NCBI GenBank assembly: GCA_963715635.1 | Contig: OY970261.1 | Coordinates: forward strand, 3,410,001-3,474,000 | Direction: 5' to 3' | Origin: JAPKZH01 sp963715635 | Lineage (GTDB): Bacteria > Acidobacteriota > Aminicenantia > Aminicenantales > UBA4085 | Length of the DNA stretch: 64,000 nt | Part shown: in pieces, positions 1 through 10,839 of the stretch | Layout of the letters: every line of letters begins with the position of its first letter | How positions within the stretch are numbered: the stretch's first letter is position 1 | The notes under the pieces: generated by a model | Database searches by the model: none | Told to the model about the DNA's origin: nothing | The model's input: the letters and a program-made list of their open reading frames with translations, nothing else | Program-made: the position numbers and the translations under genes

Positions 1-1684
1 CCTGCCAATGGTCGCCTCGGTCGAGCGACCGGAGCAGAACCTGACCGCCGGTATAGATAATGCGACTGTTGTGCGGAGAGATATGAAGCGGAGTGCACCA
101 GATGAAGCGGTAGGGCGGCTTGCCCTTCTCTCTGACGGGTGCGATGCTCGTCCGGAATCCGAGCTTCTGGTCTACCCGAAAATGTCCTCCGTATTGCATC
201 GTCGTATACAGCCAGCGGCTGTCGTTCGGGTCAACCTGGGTGAACATGCCGTCCCCGCTTCCGACCGCGGTCCAATTGAAAAGCGTGATTTGACCCGAGG
301 CGCTGTTGCTTGGACCTTTCCAAAGTTCGTGGTCCTGGACGCCGGCGTAAATATTGTAGGGCTCTTCCATATCGACGCCGACAGCGTAGTTCTCCCCGAG
401 CGGTATGTTGTCGTGATGATCACATGTCTTTCCGCCGTCATAGGAAATGAACACGCCGCCGTCGCTGGCAAGAATGATCCGCTCGGAATTCTGGGGATCG
501 ATCCAGAGCGTCCTGACGTCGCCGAACATCTTGACAAACAGCCTCTTCGGAGGCCAATCGAGGTCGTTCCACGTTTTGCCGCCGTCCGTCGAGTTGGCCA
601 GCGAGACCCCGGTCACGAAGATATTTTTATCATTGTTCGGGTCGACCCGGATCTGGCTGAAATAATAGGGTCCCTTGCTGCTCACGTTGTCTTCGGCAGA
701 ATTCATTTTGGTCCAGGTCTTGCCGCCGTCGGCGGTTCGATAGAGCTCGCCGCCGATCATCCTGTCCCGCGGCTGAAGGCCGCGGGCTTGGTCCTGATCG
801 ATCTCTTTTTTGGTCGGAGGACGCATGTTGGCATTTTCCACCACGGCGTAGACAATGTCCGGGCTTTTAAGACAGAGGTCAAGCCCGATGCGGCCGATTC
901 TCCCGCCGGGAAGCCCTCCTCCGAGCTTCGCCCAGGTTTTTCCGCCGTCCGTGGTCTTGTAGATTCCGCTCTGAGGTCCGCCGTTGACATACATCCAGGG
1001 AAGTCTCTGCTTATCGTACGTCGCGGCGTATAAAATATTCGGATTTTGGGGATTCATGATGAGATCGATAACGCCGATCTTTTCATTGACGTAAAAGACT
1101 TTTTCCCATGTTTGACCGCCGGTAGTTGTCTTGAAAACCCCTCTCTCCTGGTTCTCTGAATAGAGATGACCCATCGCTGCAACGTAGACGACGTCCGGAT
1201 TCTTGGGATGAATGACGATCCTCGGAATATGGTGCGAATCCTTGAGTCCCATGTTTGTCCACGTCTTGGCTCCATCCGTGGATTTGTAAACTCCATCTCC
1301 GGCATAAGAGCTCCGCGAACAAAACCCATCCCCGGTTCCGGCCCAAACGATCTCGGGATTCGAAGGGGCCAGGGTGACATCTCCGATCGTCTGTTTGGTC
1401 TGACCGTCAAAAACCGGGACGAAAGTCGTCCCGCTGTTGGTCGTTTTCCAGAGGCCGCCCGTCCACGCGGCAACGTAGAATGTGTACAAATGGTTTTTGA
1501 CTGGGAATTCGGGAACTGCGATATCCGAGATACGGGCCCCGACTCTGTAGGGGCCAATGTTCCTGTAGGTGAATATCTTCAACAGATCTTCGTTGAAGGA
1601 TCCCTGGCCGGCGTAGCTCTCATCGGCGAAAACAAGAAGGGCTAAAGCCAAAAAGATTTTAAGAAATGCTTTTCTCTTGTTCAT
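1..1684 (-). CDS. Secreted BNR/sortilin-like beta-propeller protein, C-terminus beyond window
   Basis: An open frame of 561 codons runs from ATG at 1684 off the left edge with no stop. It begins with a Sec signal (MNKRKAFLKIFLALALLVFA, cleaved near SYA-GQ) followed by the family opening FTYRNIGPYRVGA. Asp-box repeats of the form S/T-x-D-G-x-x-T-W recur about every 50-60 residues (STDGAKTW, TTDGGKTW, TADGGKTW, STDGGKTW). This is the VPS10/sortilin or BNR glycosyl-hydrolase-like fold. No catalytic residue can be assigned, so a glycosidase role is unproven. It is closely similar along its length to the protein at 30489-33221, sharing blocks such as DSHHI and HPKNPDVVYVAAMGHL. It is probably secreted or surface exposed and may bind or process polymers. 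A sigma70-like promoter precedes it. Confidence 0.85.
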   Translation of the reverse strand, partial: MNKRKAFLKIFLALALLVFADESYAGQGSFNEDLLKIFTYRNIGPYRVGARISDIAVPEFPVKNHLYTFYVAAWTGGLWKTTNSGTTFVPVFDGQTKQTIGDVTLAPSNPEIVWAGTGDGFCSRSSYAGDGVYKSTDGAKTWTNMGLKDSHHIPRIVIHPKNPDVVYVAAMGHLYSENQERGVFKTTTGGQTWEKVFYVNEKIGVIDLIMNPQNPNILYAATYDKQRLPWMYVNGGPQSGIYKTTDGGKTWAKLGGGLPGGRIGRIGLDLCLKSPDIVYAVVENANMRPPTKKEIDQDQARGLQPRDRMIGGELYRTADGGKTWTKMNSAEDNVSSKGPYYFSQIRVDPNNDKNIFVTGVSLANSTDGGKTWNDLDWPPKRLFVKMFGDVRTLWIDPQNSERIILASDGGVFISYDGGKTCDHHDNIPLGENYAVGVDMEEPYNIYAGVQDHELWKGPSNSASGQITLFNWTAVGSGDGMFTQVDPNDSRWLYTTMQYGGHFRVDQKLGFRTSIAPVREKGKPPYRFIWCTPLHISPHNSRIIYTGGQVLLRSLDRGDHWQ

Positions 1685-1755
1685 GATTTTTCCTCTTGAT
1701 AAAAGGCTTTCATCGAATTGTCGTGAATTCCCGCTCCGGTCCTGTTCATCTCGTT

Positions 1756-1785
1756 ACAATATCTCCGGCCTGTTGGCGCTGTCAA
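1756..1785 (-). promoter_or_regulatory. Predicted sigma70-like promoter of the BNR gene
   Basis: On the minus strand TTGACA (1785-1780) is followed after 18 bp by TATTGT (1761-1756). The expected start near 1749 gives a leader of about 65 nt before the ATG at 1684. Confidence 0.5.
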
Positions 1786-1837
1786 TCGCCGCGGAAAGTC
1801 GCGAAAGCTTGCTCAATGATCTTTGGGACCCATCCCC

Positions 1838-3829
<1,992 letters not shown>

Positions 3830-3894
3830 GTTTTCACCTCGCTGCTATCAGCAAACCGCCAAAACTGAACGTAAGATATTCATAAGCTCTGCCC

Positions 3895-6135
3895 TTAATT
3901 GAGAATGCGTACGGGCACGGCTGCGCCGGGGCCGAAGTGATAATAAGCCTTCGTAGCCACTGTGGCTTTCGTCGCCTCAGCGGCGCGGGCGAATGCCCCC
4001 TGAGCTAACGTGACTTGGACGCTGGCGGGATTCACCTGGATTTTGAGGATTTTTTCAGCGGGGATGATGGAGCCATCGGCTTTAGTGATCACCAGGCTCT
4101 TCGGGTAGAGCAGAGAGTCTTCGCGGACATACGTATTGGTTCTGCCCTCGCCGGCGTTGGCGCCGGTAGTTCTCTGCTTCAATTCGATATTCGTATCGAA
4201 CGTCAGATCCGTGAGGCCTTTCAACTGAGCGTTGTTCAAAACCACGCCCTTGAACAACTCGGCGTCCATGGTTTTATGGATGGTGATGGTGGCGATATCA
4301 TCCGCCGCGTAGGGGCTGCCGGACGGATTGGAGGAATCGTAATGGGTGATCCCGCCCACACGGATGGTCACGCCGGCAGCGGGATCGGAAAAGACATCAC
4401 CCGGCTGCCAGCAGCAGTCGGGGGAATCATAGCCGTCGAGGCTGTTGTCGATGGGCCGCCACAGAGCCGTCAGGTTTTTCGGTCCGCCTACGATCGGATT
4501 GTTGTAGTACTTCTTGGAGATGATCTGTCCCGCGTAATCGAAGCCCCTGGCCCCTGATTTGGCAGCATCGATCCGGTAGATGAGGACTCCGGAGTATTTT
4601 CCCCTTTCGTCCAGCGCGTTGACGCCCATCTTGGTCCGGAATTCGGCGACATAAGCGGTGGCAAGGCCGGTGCGGACGACAACTATCTTGGTGCCGCCCG
4701 GAGTTTCCACGGGCGTGACAAAGTGGGTGGTCGGATATGGGCTTGATTGACTGACCACATCCACCTGATCGTCCCGGATCCAGTGCAGTTTCCACTTGTG
4801 CCAGGCCAGGAAATCCGTGGAATGGCCCGCGATATTGCCCATCATATCCCAGCCTCCGCAAAAGAAGAACGAGCCGACCTTGACCTCATTTATTACGGGG
4901 TTATACGAGTAGAGGTCCGGGAGTCCGAACGTATGGCCGGACTCGTGGACGGCCCACCTGTATCCCCACCGGAACAAGTCATTGCCGGCAGTGATGGCCG
5001 TATCGACGTAGTGTGGCTTTTTGTCCCGATCGACATAGGCTACGCGGTTGAGGTTGGGCTCCTCGGTGTCGGTGGGCTTACGATGGGTATAAGCGGGGCC
5101 GTTGCGGAGACCTGATTTGCCTTTGGCCGGCATGATCACAAGCAGGTCATAGTCATCGGCCTTGATGCCCCATTTATCATACGCCTTCTGGCAAGCCTCT
5201 CCGATATACGCGTGCATCGGAACGGTTGAACCGCCCGCCCTATAATCGGTTGCGTTCTTGCTCATCATGATCCAGCCCAACTTCTGGGCGACCTGGGGAG
5301 AGGCCAGGGAAAAACGGAACTGCCCGTAGGATGCTCTCGCGAACCACTCGACCGCGCCCTGCAGGAACTCGAGGTAGGGAGCCGTGTCGGTATAAGGGGC
5401 TTCCGCATCGGCGGCGCGCCGATCGGGAAACTCGACCAACAACATCAGCATGGTTTTAGACTTGTGGGCGGGGGTGACGATGTAGCCGTCCTTCCATTCG
5501 ACGGGATTATTTTTGTCGTCTCTATTAGGGGTTACATCGGTATGGCTATAGAGACCCTTCTCACCGGTGATGGGATCAATAAAATCGAGATCGGTTCTGA
5601 TGATGTTCCAGCCTTCATCACTTCCCGAGCCGGTGCCAATGATATGTCCGTTGGCGGCCGGCTCCCCCGGCTTTTGCACCTTAACGGGCTTGGAAGCCCT
5701 GAATGAACTGAAGGCTTTGGTAGCAATAGTGGTGCCTTCGGAGGTTGTGCGAGCGAATTGGTCGGCGTTGATCACGACTGAAAGGACGTTGTTTGTGACC
5801 GCTATGTCGGTCAGCTTGGACGCCAGAATCACGGAGCCGTCCGGCCTGGTAACGACGATATGGTCGGCGCCGACTCCGGTCAGCGCCACATTCGTGGTCA
5901 CGGCGATTCTGGTCAGACCGTTGAACCGGGCTTGGCTCAGCGTGACTTCGGTGGAAGCCTGTTGCCGTAACCCAGCGGTGGACACAAGGGGCTTCCCGAC
6001 CAGCGCGGCCACGAAGTCCGCATAGATCGACGGCCCCGTCTGCTCGGAGGGCGTTGTTTGCGCGGCAAGGGCCGAGACGCCTGCAGTTAGGAGTTGAGAA
6101 AATATGAGGATTTTTTTGATCATAGATTGGGACAT
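3895..6135 (-). CDS. M6-family-like secreted zinc metalloprotease
   Basis: 746 aa with a Sec signal (ILIFSQLLTAGVSALAAQ). The zinc motif HESGH (His397, Glu398, His401) lies in a segment followed by FGLPDLYSYN and then GGWDMMG, an arrangement typical of M6 (immune-inhibitor-A-like) proteases. IPT/Ig-like beta segments flank the catalytic domain on both sides: about residues 60-150, and again in the last 100 residues, where the sequence around VVTRPDGSVI / VITKADGSII repeats. The protein is probably secreted and may degrade structural proteins. The start is well supported: AGGAGG lies six bases before ATG and a promoter is visible further up. The duplicated TKADGS-type module at both ends suggests domain duplication. 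Confidence 0.87.
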   Translation of the reverse strand: MSQSMIKKILIFSQLLTAGVSALAAQTTPSEQTGPSIYADFVAALVGKPLVSTAGLRQQASTEVTLSQARFNGLTRIAVTTNVALTGVGADHIVVTRPDGSVILASKLTDIAVTNNVLSVVINADQFARTTSEGTTIATKAFSSFRASKPVKVQKPGEPAANGHIIGTGSGSDEGWNIIRTDLDFIDPITGEKGLYSHTDVTPNRDDKNNPVEWKDGYIVTPAHKSKTMLMLLVEFPDRRAADAEAPYTDTAPYLEFLQGAVEWFARASYGQFRFSLASPQVAQKLGWIMMSKNATDYRAGGSTVPMHAYIGEACQKAYDKWGIKADDYDLLVIMPAKGKSGLRNGPAYTHRKPTDTEEPNLNRVAYVDRDKKPHYVDTAITAGNDLFRWGYRWAVHESGHTFGLPDLYSYNPVINEVKVGSFFFCGGWDMMGNIAGHSTDFLAWHKWKLHWIRDDQVDVVSQSSPYPTTHFVTPVETPGGTKIVVVRTGLATAYVAEFRTKMGVNALDERGKYSGVLIYRIDAAKSGARGFDYAGQIISKKYYNNPIVGGPKNLTALWRPIDNSLDGYDSPDCCWQPGDVFSDPAAGVTIRVGGITHYDSSNPSGSPYAADDIATITIHKTMDAELFKGVVLNNAQLKGLTDLTFDTNIELKQRTTGANAGEGRTNTYVREDSLLYPKSLVITKADGSIIPAEKILKIQVNPASVQVTLAQGAFARAAEATKATVATKAYYHFGPGAAVPVRILN

Positions 6136-6165
6136 GACGCGCCTCCTCTCCGAACACTTCGGCCC

Positions 6166-6194
6166 ATCATAGCAAAACGTCGATTCTCCGACAA
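6166..6194 (-). promoter_or_regulatory. Predicted sigma70-like promoter of the M6 protease gene
   Basis: Minus strand TTGTCG (6194-6189), 17-bp spacer, TATGAT (6171-6166). The expected start near 6159 leaves a short leader that contains the AGGAGG ribosome binding site. Confidence 0.6.
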
Positions 6195-6278
6195 GAATTT
6201 ACAAGAGGCGATTATGCCCTATGGTTTGGGGTGAAGAACGACGGGCGAGGATTCGAAGAGGGGAGCGGAAAAGGCTTC

Positions 6279-8402
6279 TTAATCTAATTCACTCTTATGG
6301 AACTTCATCTCAGTGATCAGATCGTTTCCTCCAGATTCTGCTGGGACGGTAATCCTTAGGACATGCTCTCCGGACGCAAGAGGGCTCAGGCCCAGTTGGC
6401 AGATGCCGCTCCAGATCCTGGTTTTGACGTTCCAGGATTCGACGATGATTTGCCCGGCCAGCTCTTGGGGGATCGCGCCCTGCCGGACAATCGCGAATTG
6501 AGGAGAGACGGAGCCCTTGTCTTTCTTGGAGGGAAGATACACTTGAAGAAAAACCCAGGCATCATCCTCGGCCGAGAACCGGTTTGTCACGCGAGGGTAG
6601 AATCTGACCCCCTTGAAGTCCAGAGTTCCGCTTTTGGGATTAAGGGCCAAAGCCTCCCCCTGTCCCTGCGGGTTCGAGTCTGTGGAGCCCAGGACGCGGC
6701 TGACCACGAAACCACGATCGCCGCGTCGGAGGTCCGGGACGGCGAGGGCCGAGCTCCAGCCTCCGATCTCTCCTGTCTGCGGGTCATGGAGGACGTAGAC
6801 GACATCATAGCCCGTCTTTTTGAACGCGAGTTCCGGCCCCTTAAAGAACGACCAAATATGGGTCATGTTTGGAAGGGCTTGGCGCAAGGAATCAGTCATT
6901 TTCACGGGGATGTCGATGTTAAAGCCGAGTCCTTTGCTCCCCTGTTCGCGCTCCCTGAGCCAGACAAAGAGAGAAAACTTCGTAACCGGAGATAAAGCCC
7001 GGGGACTGTCTATGAATAAGGGCTTCACCGGCAAAGCCAGGCTGATCCAGGACTCGAATTTTCCCGACTCGTTGACGAAAGGAATGAAAAGCCCTTCGAA
7101 GGGAAGGTCGCGGAAGAGATCCGGGCTATAATAGGCGCTGACCAGGAGCATTTTCTTGGCTTCGTCCGGCTTATATTCGCGATAGCCCTTCCGGTAGCGG
7201 AGATCGACGTCTGTCCGGCTGGTTTTGACCGCGATCTTGTGGTATGTTCCGTCCGGCTTTTGCCCCTCGGACTTGAACGCCAGTTCGTAGTATCCCTCGA
7301 GGTCGGCCCCGAGATAGTTCTTCAAATCCGCGAATTTCTTCGCCCCCCGGAAGAGCAACCCGCCCGTGCCTTCGGCGACTTCTCTTAAGCTCTGGACTTC
7401 TTTAGCCCGCTCCTCGCTTTGGATCGAGTCGGACTCCGCGAGCTCCGACCGGGCGGATTCGGAAGAGAGCATAAACACGTTTTTTGTGAAGACGCCGGGG
7501 TCGAGGGCGTAGATCGAGATATTTTGAGCGTTGGAAAAATGAACCAGCTTGTCAAGAACCTGGTCGCTCTGCTCAAAGCTTTCCCCCTTGAGGAGGCCGA
7601 ATGGGTCGAACAGCCGGCTCCTCGTCATCGTCTGGCGCGCCCGCTCATGGATGGCGTCCATCGTCGCGCTCCTGTCCGTGCTGCGCATAATGTCAATCTG
7701 GCTTGAGGAGGAAAGATCGGGAATCCCGCCGCTCACAAGGAGGATGGATTTCCGGCCGGGGACGCCCTGCAGGAAGCAGCCGGCGGCCATCAGCCCGCCG
7801 ACCATATTTTCAAACCTCAGGCGCTTTGTGTAATAATAAGACAGGAGCAAGTTCTGCTTTTCGTCCCGAACGAGCGACTCCGCTCCCTGGACATCCATGA
7901 ACCGCCCGCCTAAATCCTCGAAGGATTCGTTCATTCCCACCTTTGCCAGAGCCGAAGCCGTGACTTTGCGGATGAGCGCTTCGTCCCGGGTAAAAGGCTG
8001 AAGGACCTTCAGCCCTCCCGGCGAATCGAGACGCATGATCGCGAGCTCGATGCCCAGCTTGGCCAGGCCGATGAGCTCTTCGGTGATATCGTCCTTATCC
8101 CGCTGAACGTTCTTGATCCAGAGGCTCATATCATGGAAGACGACGGCCAGCCGCTTTTGGGACGCGGTTTGGACATACGACAGCGAGCGAAGCGGAATCT
8201 TCTTTCCGTCCTCATAGAGTTCGAAGTCGGCTTCCGTCAAATCTGCGGCTAGTTTTCCGTCTTTCAGGGCGACGACATCGAGCGCGAATCTTCGAGGGGC
8301 GGCGTCTTTTTGCGTCGTGGCCGGGATTTTGGCGATCGCAGTGACGGCCGGATGGCCGATCAGAACGAAAAGCCCGATGATACCGAAAATGTACTTTTTC
8401 AT
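6279..8402 (-). CDS. VWFA-related domain protein of the acidobacterial type
   Basis: 707 aa. A Sec signal (IIGLFVLIGHPAVTAIA) is followed by RRFALDVVALKDGKLAADLT and EADFELYEDGKKIPLRS. This beta-module plus the 'LTEADFELYEDGK' signature is typical of the VWFA-related proteins abundant in Acidobacteria. The VWA-like core follows (RLAVVFHDMS, KSILLVSGGIPDLSSSSQ), with a degenerate MIDAS: the usual DxSxS appears as HDMSLW. The later part has TGGLLFRGAK and YYELAFKSEGQKPDGTYHKI, shared by this family, and a beta-rich C-terminus. No enzyme activity is predicted; a periplasmic or surface binding role is likely. AGGAAAGGA lies upstream of the ATG. Confidence 0.75.
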   Translation of the reverse strand: MKKYIFGIIGLFVLIGHPAVTAIAKIPATTQKDAAPRRFALDVVALKDGKLAADLTEADFELYEDGKKIPLRSLSYVQTASQKRLAVVFHDMSLWIKNVQRDKDDITEELIGLAKLGIELAIMRLDSPGGLKVLQPFTRDEALIRKVTASALAKVGMNESFEDLGGRFMDVQGAESLVRDEKQNLLLSYYYTKRLRFENMVGGLMAAGCFLQGVPGRKSILLVSGGIPDLSSSSQIDIMRSTDRSATMDAIHERARQTMTRSRLFDPFGLLKGESFEQSDQVLDKLVHFSNAQNISIYALDPGVFTKNVFMLSSESARSELAESDSIQSEERAKEVQSLREVAEGTGGLLFRGAKKFADLKNYLGADLEGYYELAFKSEGQKPDGTYHKIAVKTSRTDVDLRYRKGYREYKPDEAKKMLLVSAYYSPDLFRDLPFEGLFIPFVNESGKFESWISLALPVKPLFIDSPRALSPVTKFSLFVWLREREQGSKGLGFNIDIPVKMTDSLRQALPNMTHIWSFFKGPELAFKKTGYDVVYVLHDPQTGEIGGWSSALAVPDLRRGDRGFVVSRVLGSTDSNPQGQGEALALNPKSGTLDFKGVRFYPRVTNRFSAEDDAWVFLQVYLPSKKDKGSVSPQFAIVRQGAIPQELAGQIIVESWNVKTRIWSGICQLGLSPLASGEHVLRITVPAESGGNDLITEMKFHKSELD

Positions 8403-8510
8403 AGGTTCGATCCTTTCCTGGCGATTCGACCGATCTTAGGGATTTCCGGCTCGCGCGGACCTATTTTTGATAATCGCGAAAGACGCCGAACCCTCTCCTC
8501 CTCAATCATA

Positions 8511-8590
8511 ATTCCCTGGGGATGATGATGTCAATTATCTCCTAGCGCAGGCCGCCTGCCGGTTCGAGTCCGGCTCTTGCATTCCCTGGG
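8511..8590 (+). other. tRNA 3'-end fragment bounded by 10-bp direct repeats
   Basis: 8558-8581 holds an intact T-arm (GCCGG, loop TTCGAGT, CCGGC) followed by a 3' acceptor-like strand TCTTGCA. No matching 5' half (a TGCAAGA start, D-arm or anticodon arm) is found upstream, so it is a fragment and not a tRNA gene. The decamer ATTCCCTGGG occurs at 8511-8520 and again at 8581-8590, exactly 70 bp apart. A tRNA 3' end beside short direct repeats is what integration or excision at a tRNA can leave. Confidence 0.5.
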
Positions 8591-8595
8591 CCATA

Positions 8596-10797
8596 ATGCT
8601 AAAAAAGAAAATGGAGCAAGCAAGATTCATGAGAACGCGAAAAATAAATTGCCTTTTCTTATTTTTTTTTATATGTCTTTTTCTTGGCATATTTTCAGAT
8701 GATTTTCCTTTTTCTGCCAATAAAGATGCCGCCTCGGGAGGTCAACTCAACGTGTTGCTCTGCACGATTGACACTCTCAGAACTGACAGGCTCAGCTGCT
8801 ACCAGAGTCCTTATCTAAAAACACCAAATATGGATCGTCTCGCCGAAAGAGGGATATTATTTTCCAGGGCTTTCGCTCATAGCACAACCACTTTGCCTTC
8901 CCATACGAATATTCTTTTGGGCGTCACTCCCCTTTACCACGGCGTTCATGATAATGCGAATTTTATCGTCAGGGAAGAATTCTTAACCCTCGCTGAGCAT
9001 TTAAAAAAGCATGGGTATGCGACAGGAGCCTTTGTTGGGGCTTATCCTCTTGATTCAAGGTTTGGCCTTTCCCGGGGATTTGATGTCTATGACGATGGCT
9101 ATAAGCGCCCTTATTCCCGCCGGAGTTCGACCGTCGAACGGAGCGCCGAAGAAGTGGTTGAGAACGCCTTGGGCTGGTTGAAAACACAAAGCGCACCTTG
9201 GTTTCTTTGGATTCATTGCTATGATCCTCATGATCCTTATGAGCCTCCAGAGCCATTCAAGTCACGGTACGCAAAGAGTCCCTATGATGGGGAAGTCGCT
9301 TATGTGGATTTTACCCTTGGAAAGCTCCTCAGCTACCTGGAGGAAAACAGGCTCTTCGATCGGACCCTGATCGTTTTGACCGGAGATCACGGTGAATCCC
9401 TGGGTGACCACGGCGAAACGACTCACGGCTTCTTTGCTTACAACAGCACGCTCTGGATTCCGCTCATCATGGATATCCCGGGAACAAAACCCGGCCGAGT
9501 CAAAGAGGTCGTCAGCCATGTGGATATCTTTCCCACGGTCTGTGATGTCCTGGGAATCACAAGGCCGGCTTTTCTCCAGGGGGACTCTCTTCTTCCGGTC
9601 ATTAAGGGAAAAAGTCAATCCAAGAAGCCCGTCTATTTTGAATCGATGTATCCTTATTATAGCCGCGGCTGGGCCCCGATTAGGGGGCTCCTTCTTGGCC
9701 GGGAAAAATTTATCGATTCTCCCATTCCGGAGCTTTATGATCTCCAACAGGATTTTGACGAGCTCAAAAACCTGGCCGGCTCAAAAGCCCTTAAGACCTA
9801 TAAAGAACAGCTTGACCAGATTATCAAAAACCTGTCTTTTGAAGGAGCCGCGAAAGCCGGGCAAAAGCCCGAACGAGAGTCCCTGGAAAAGTTGAAGAGC
9901 CTCGGCTATCTCGGAGGCCGCGCGGCCTCCAAAAAGCAATCCTTCGGTCCGGACGATGATGTCAAAACGCTCCTTCCCTACAATAATAAAGCGATTGAGG
10001 CTATGAGTCTTTATCAACCAGGAAGAGCGAATGAGGCCGTCAAGCTTCTCAAGGAAGTTATTTCCGAGAAGAAGTCTCTTGATAGCGCCTATTCAAACCT
10101 CTCGATCATATATGAAAAGGAGGGGAAAAGTGCCGAAGCGATTCAGGTCCTTAAGCTGGGAATGGAGAATATTCCTGACAGTTACGAGCTCTTCTTTAAT
10201 TATGTCACCATCGCCGTCAATGCCGGCCAGTTCGAAGAGGCGATCAAAATCGTCAAAGAAAAAAGCTTCCCTCAGATAGAGCAGGATCCCGAGCTGTGGA
10301 ACAAGATCGGGATTGCCTACTCGAGTCAAGGCAAGTTTGAGGAAGCCATCGCTGTCTTCGAAAAAGCCGTCTCCCTGGACAGCCGACTTCCGGTCGTTTT
10401 TAATAATCTGGGCCTGGCCTGTCTTTCTTTATCATGGAAGACCAGGGAGCCAAAAATCTTCCAGAAATCCCTCGAGAGTTTTAAAAAAGCGATCGAGCTC
10501 GATCCCGCTTATCCCCTGCCCTACAACGGATTGGGAACGGCTTATCGGCAACAGGGCAACCTGGAGGGGGCGATCTACTGCTGGGAAAAAGCCCTCGAAT
10601 TAAGACCCGATTTTGCCCCCGCCATCTACAACTTGGGCTTGGCTTATATGGATAAGAAAGATTTCATCAAGGCCCTCCGCCTTCTCACGGTCTACCGTGA
10701 AAAATATTCCTCGTCTCTTTCTCCGGACGAAAAGAACAAATTGGAAACTTTGATCAATACCTGCAAATCAAAATCCGGGAAGGAACGCAAAGAGTGA
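8596..10797 (+). CDS. Sulfatase-superfamily phosphohydrolase-like protein with TPR repeats
   Basis: 733 aa in the frame starting at 8596. Met at 8629 is the better start because a GGAG lies 12 bases before it; the others lack a ribosome site. An N-terminal signal or anchor (INCLFLFFFICLFLGIF) precedes an alkaline-phosphatase-superfamily domain: metal site TIDTLRTDRLSCY, active-site loop TTTLPSHTNILLG, second metal site TGDHGESLGDHGE. The loop has Thr99 where sulfatases have the Cys/Ser converted to formylglycine, and His103 for the Arg of CxPSR, so it is probably a Thr-nucleophile phosphodi- or transferase. From about residue 480, TPR repeats follow (NKIGIAYSSQGKFEEAIAVF, NLGLAYMDKKDFIKALRLL). 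The 5' end is AT-richer than its neighbours. Confidence 0.82.
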   Translation: MLKKKMEQARFMRTRKINCLFLFFFICLFLGIFSDDFPFSANKDAASGGQLNVLLCTIDTLRTDRLSCYQSPYLKTPNMDRLAERGILFSRAFAHSTTTLPSHTNILLGVTPLYHGVHDNANFIVREEFLTLAEHLKKHGYATGAFVGAYPLDSRFGLSRGFDVYDDGYKRPYSRRSSTVERSAEEVVENALGWLKTQSAPWFLWIHCYDPHDPYEPPEPFKSRYAKSPYDGEVAYVDFTLGKLLSYLEENRLFDRTLIVLTGDHGESLGDHGETTHGFFAYNSTLWIPLIMDIPGTKPGRVKEVVSHVDIFPTVCDVLGITRPAFLQGDSLLPVIKGKSQSKKPVYFESMYPYYSRGWAPIRGLLLGREKFIDSPIPELYDLQQDFDELKNLAGSKALKTYKEQLDQIIKNLSFEGAAKAGQKPERESLEKLKSLGYLGGRAASKKQSFGPDDDVKTLLPYNNKAIEAMSLYQPGRANEAVKLLKEVISEKKSLDSAYSNLSIIYEKEGKSAEAIQVLKLGMENIPDSYELFFNYVTIAVNAGQFEEAIKIVKEKSFPQIEQDPELWNKIGIAYSSQGKFEEAIAVFEKAVSLDSRLPVVFNNLGLACLSLSWKTREPKIFQKSLESFKKAIELDPAYPLPYNGLGTAYRQQGNLEGAIYCWEKALELRPDFAPAIYNLGLAYMDKKDFIKALRLLTVYREKYSSSLSPDEKNKLETLINTCKSKSGKERKE

Positions 10798-10839
10798 GGG
10801 GCTTTTTCCCCTTTCCGACTTTTTAAACAGGGAGGATCC

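Noticed and set aside
8..1033. 341-codon plus-strand frame at the left edge
   Set aside because: The minus strand here encodes the BNR protein with many Asp-boxes; this frame is its shadow.
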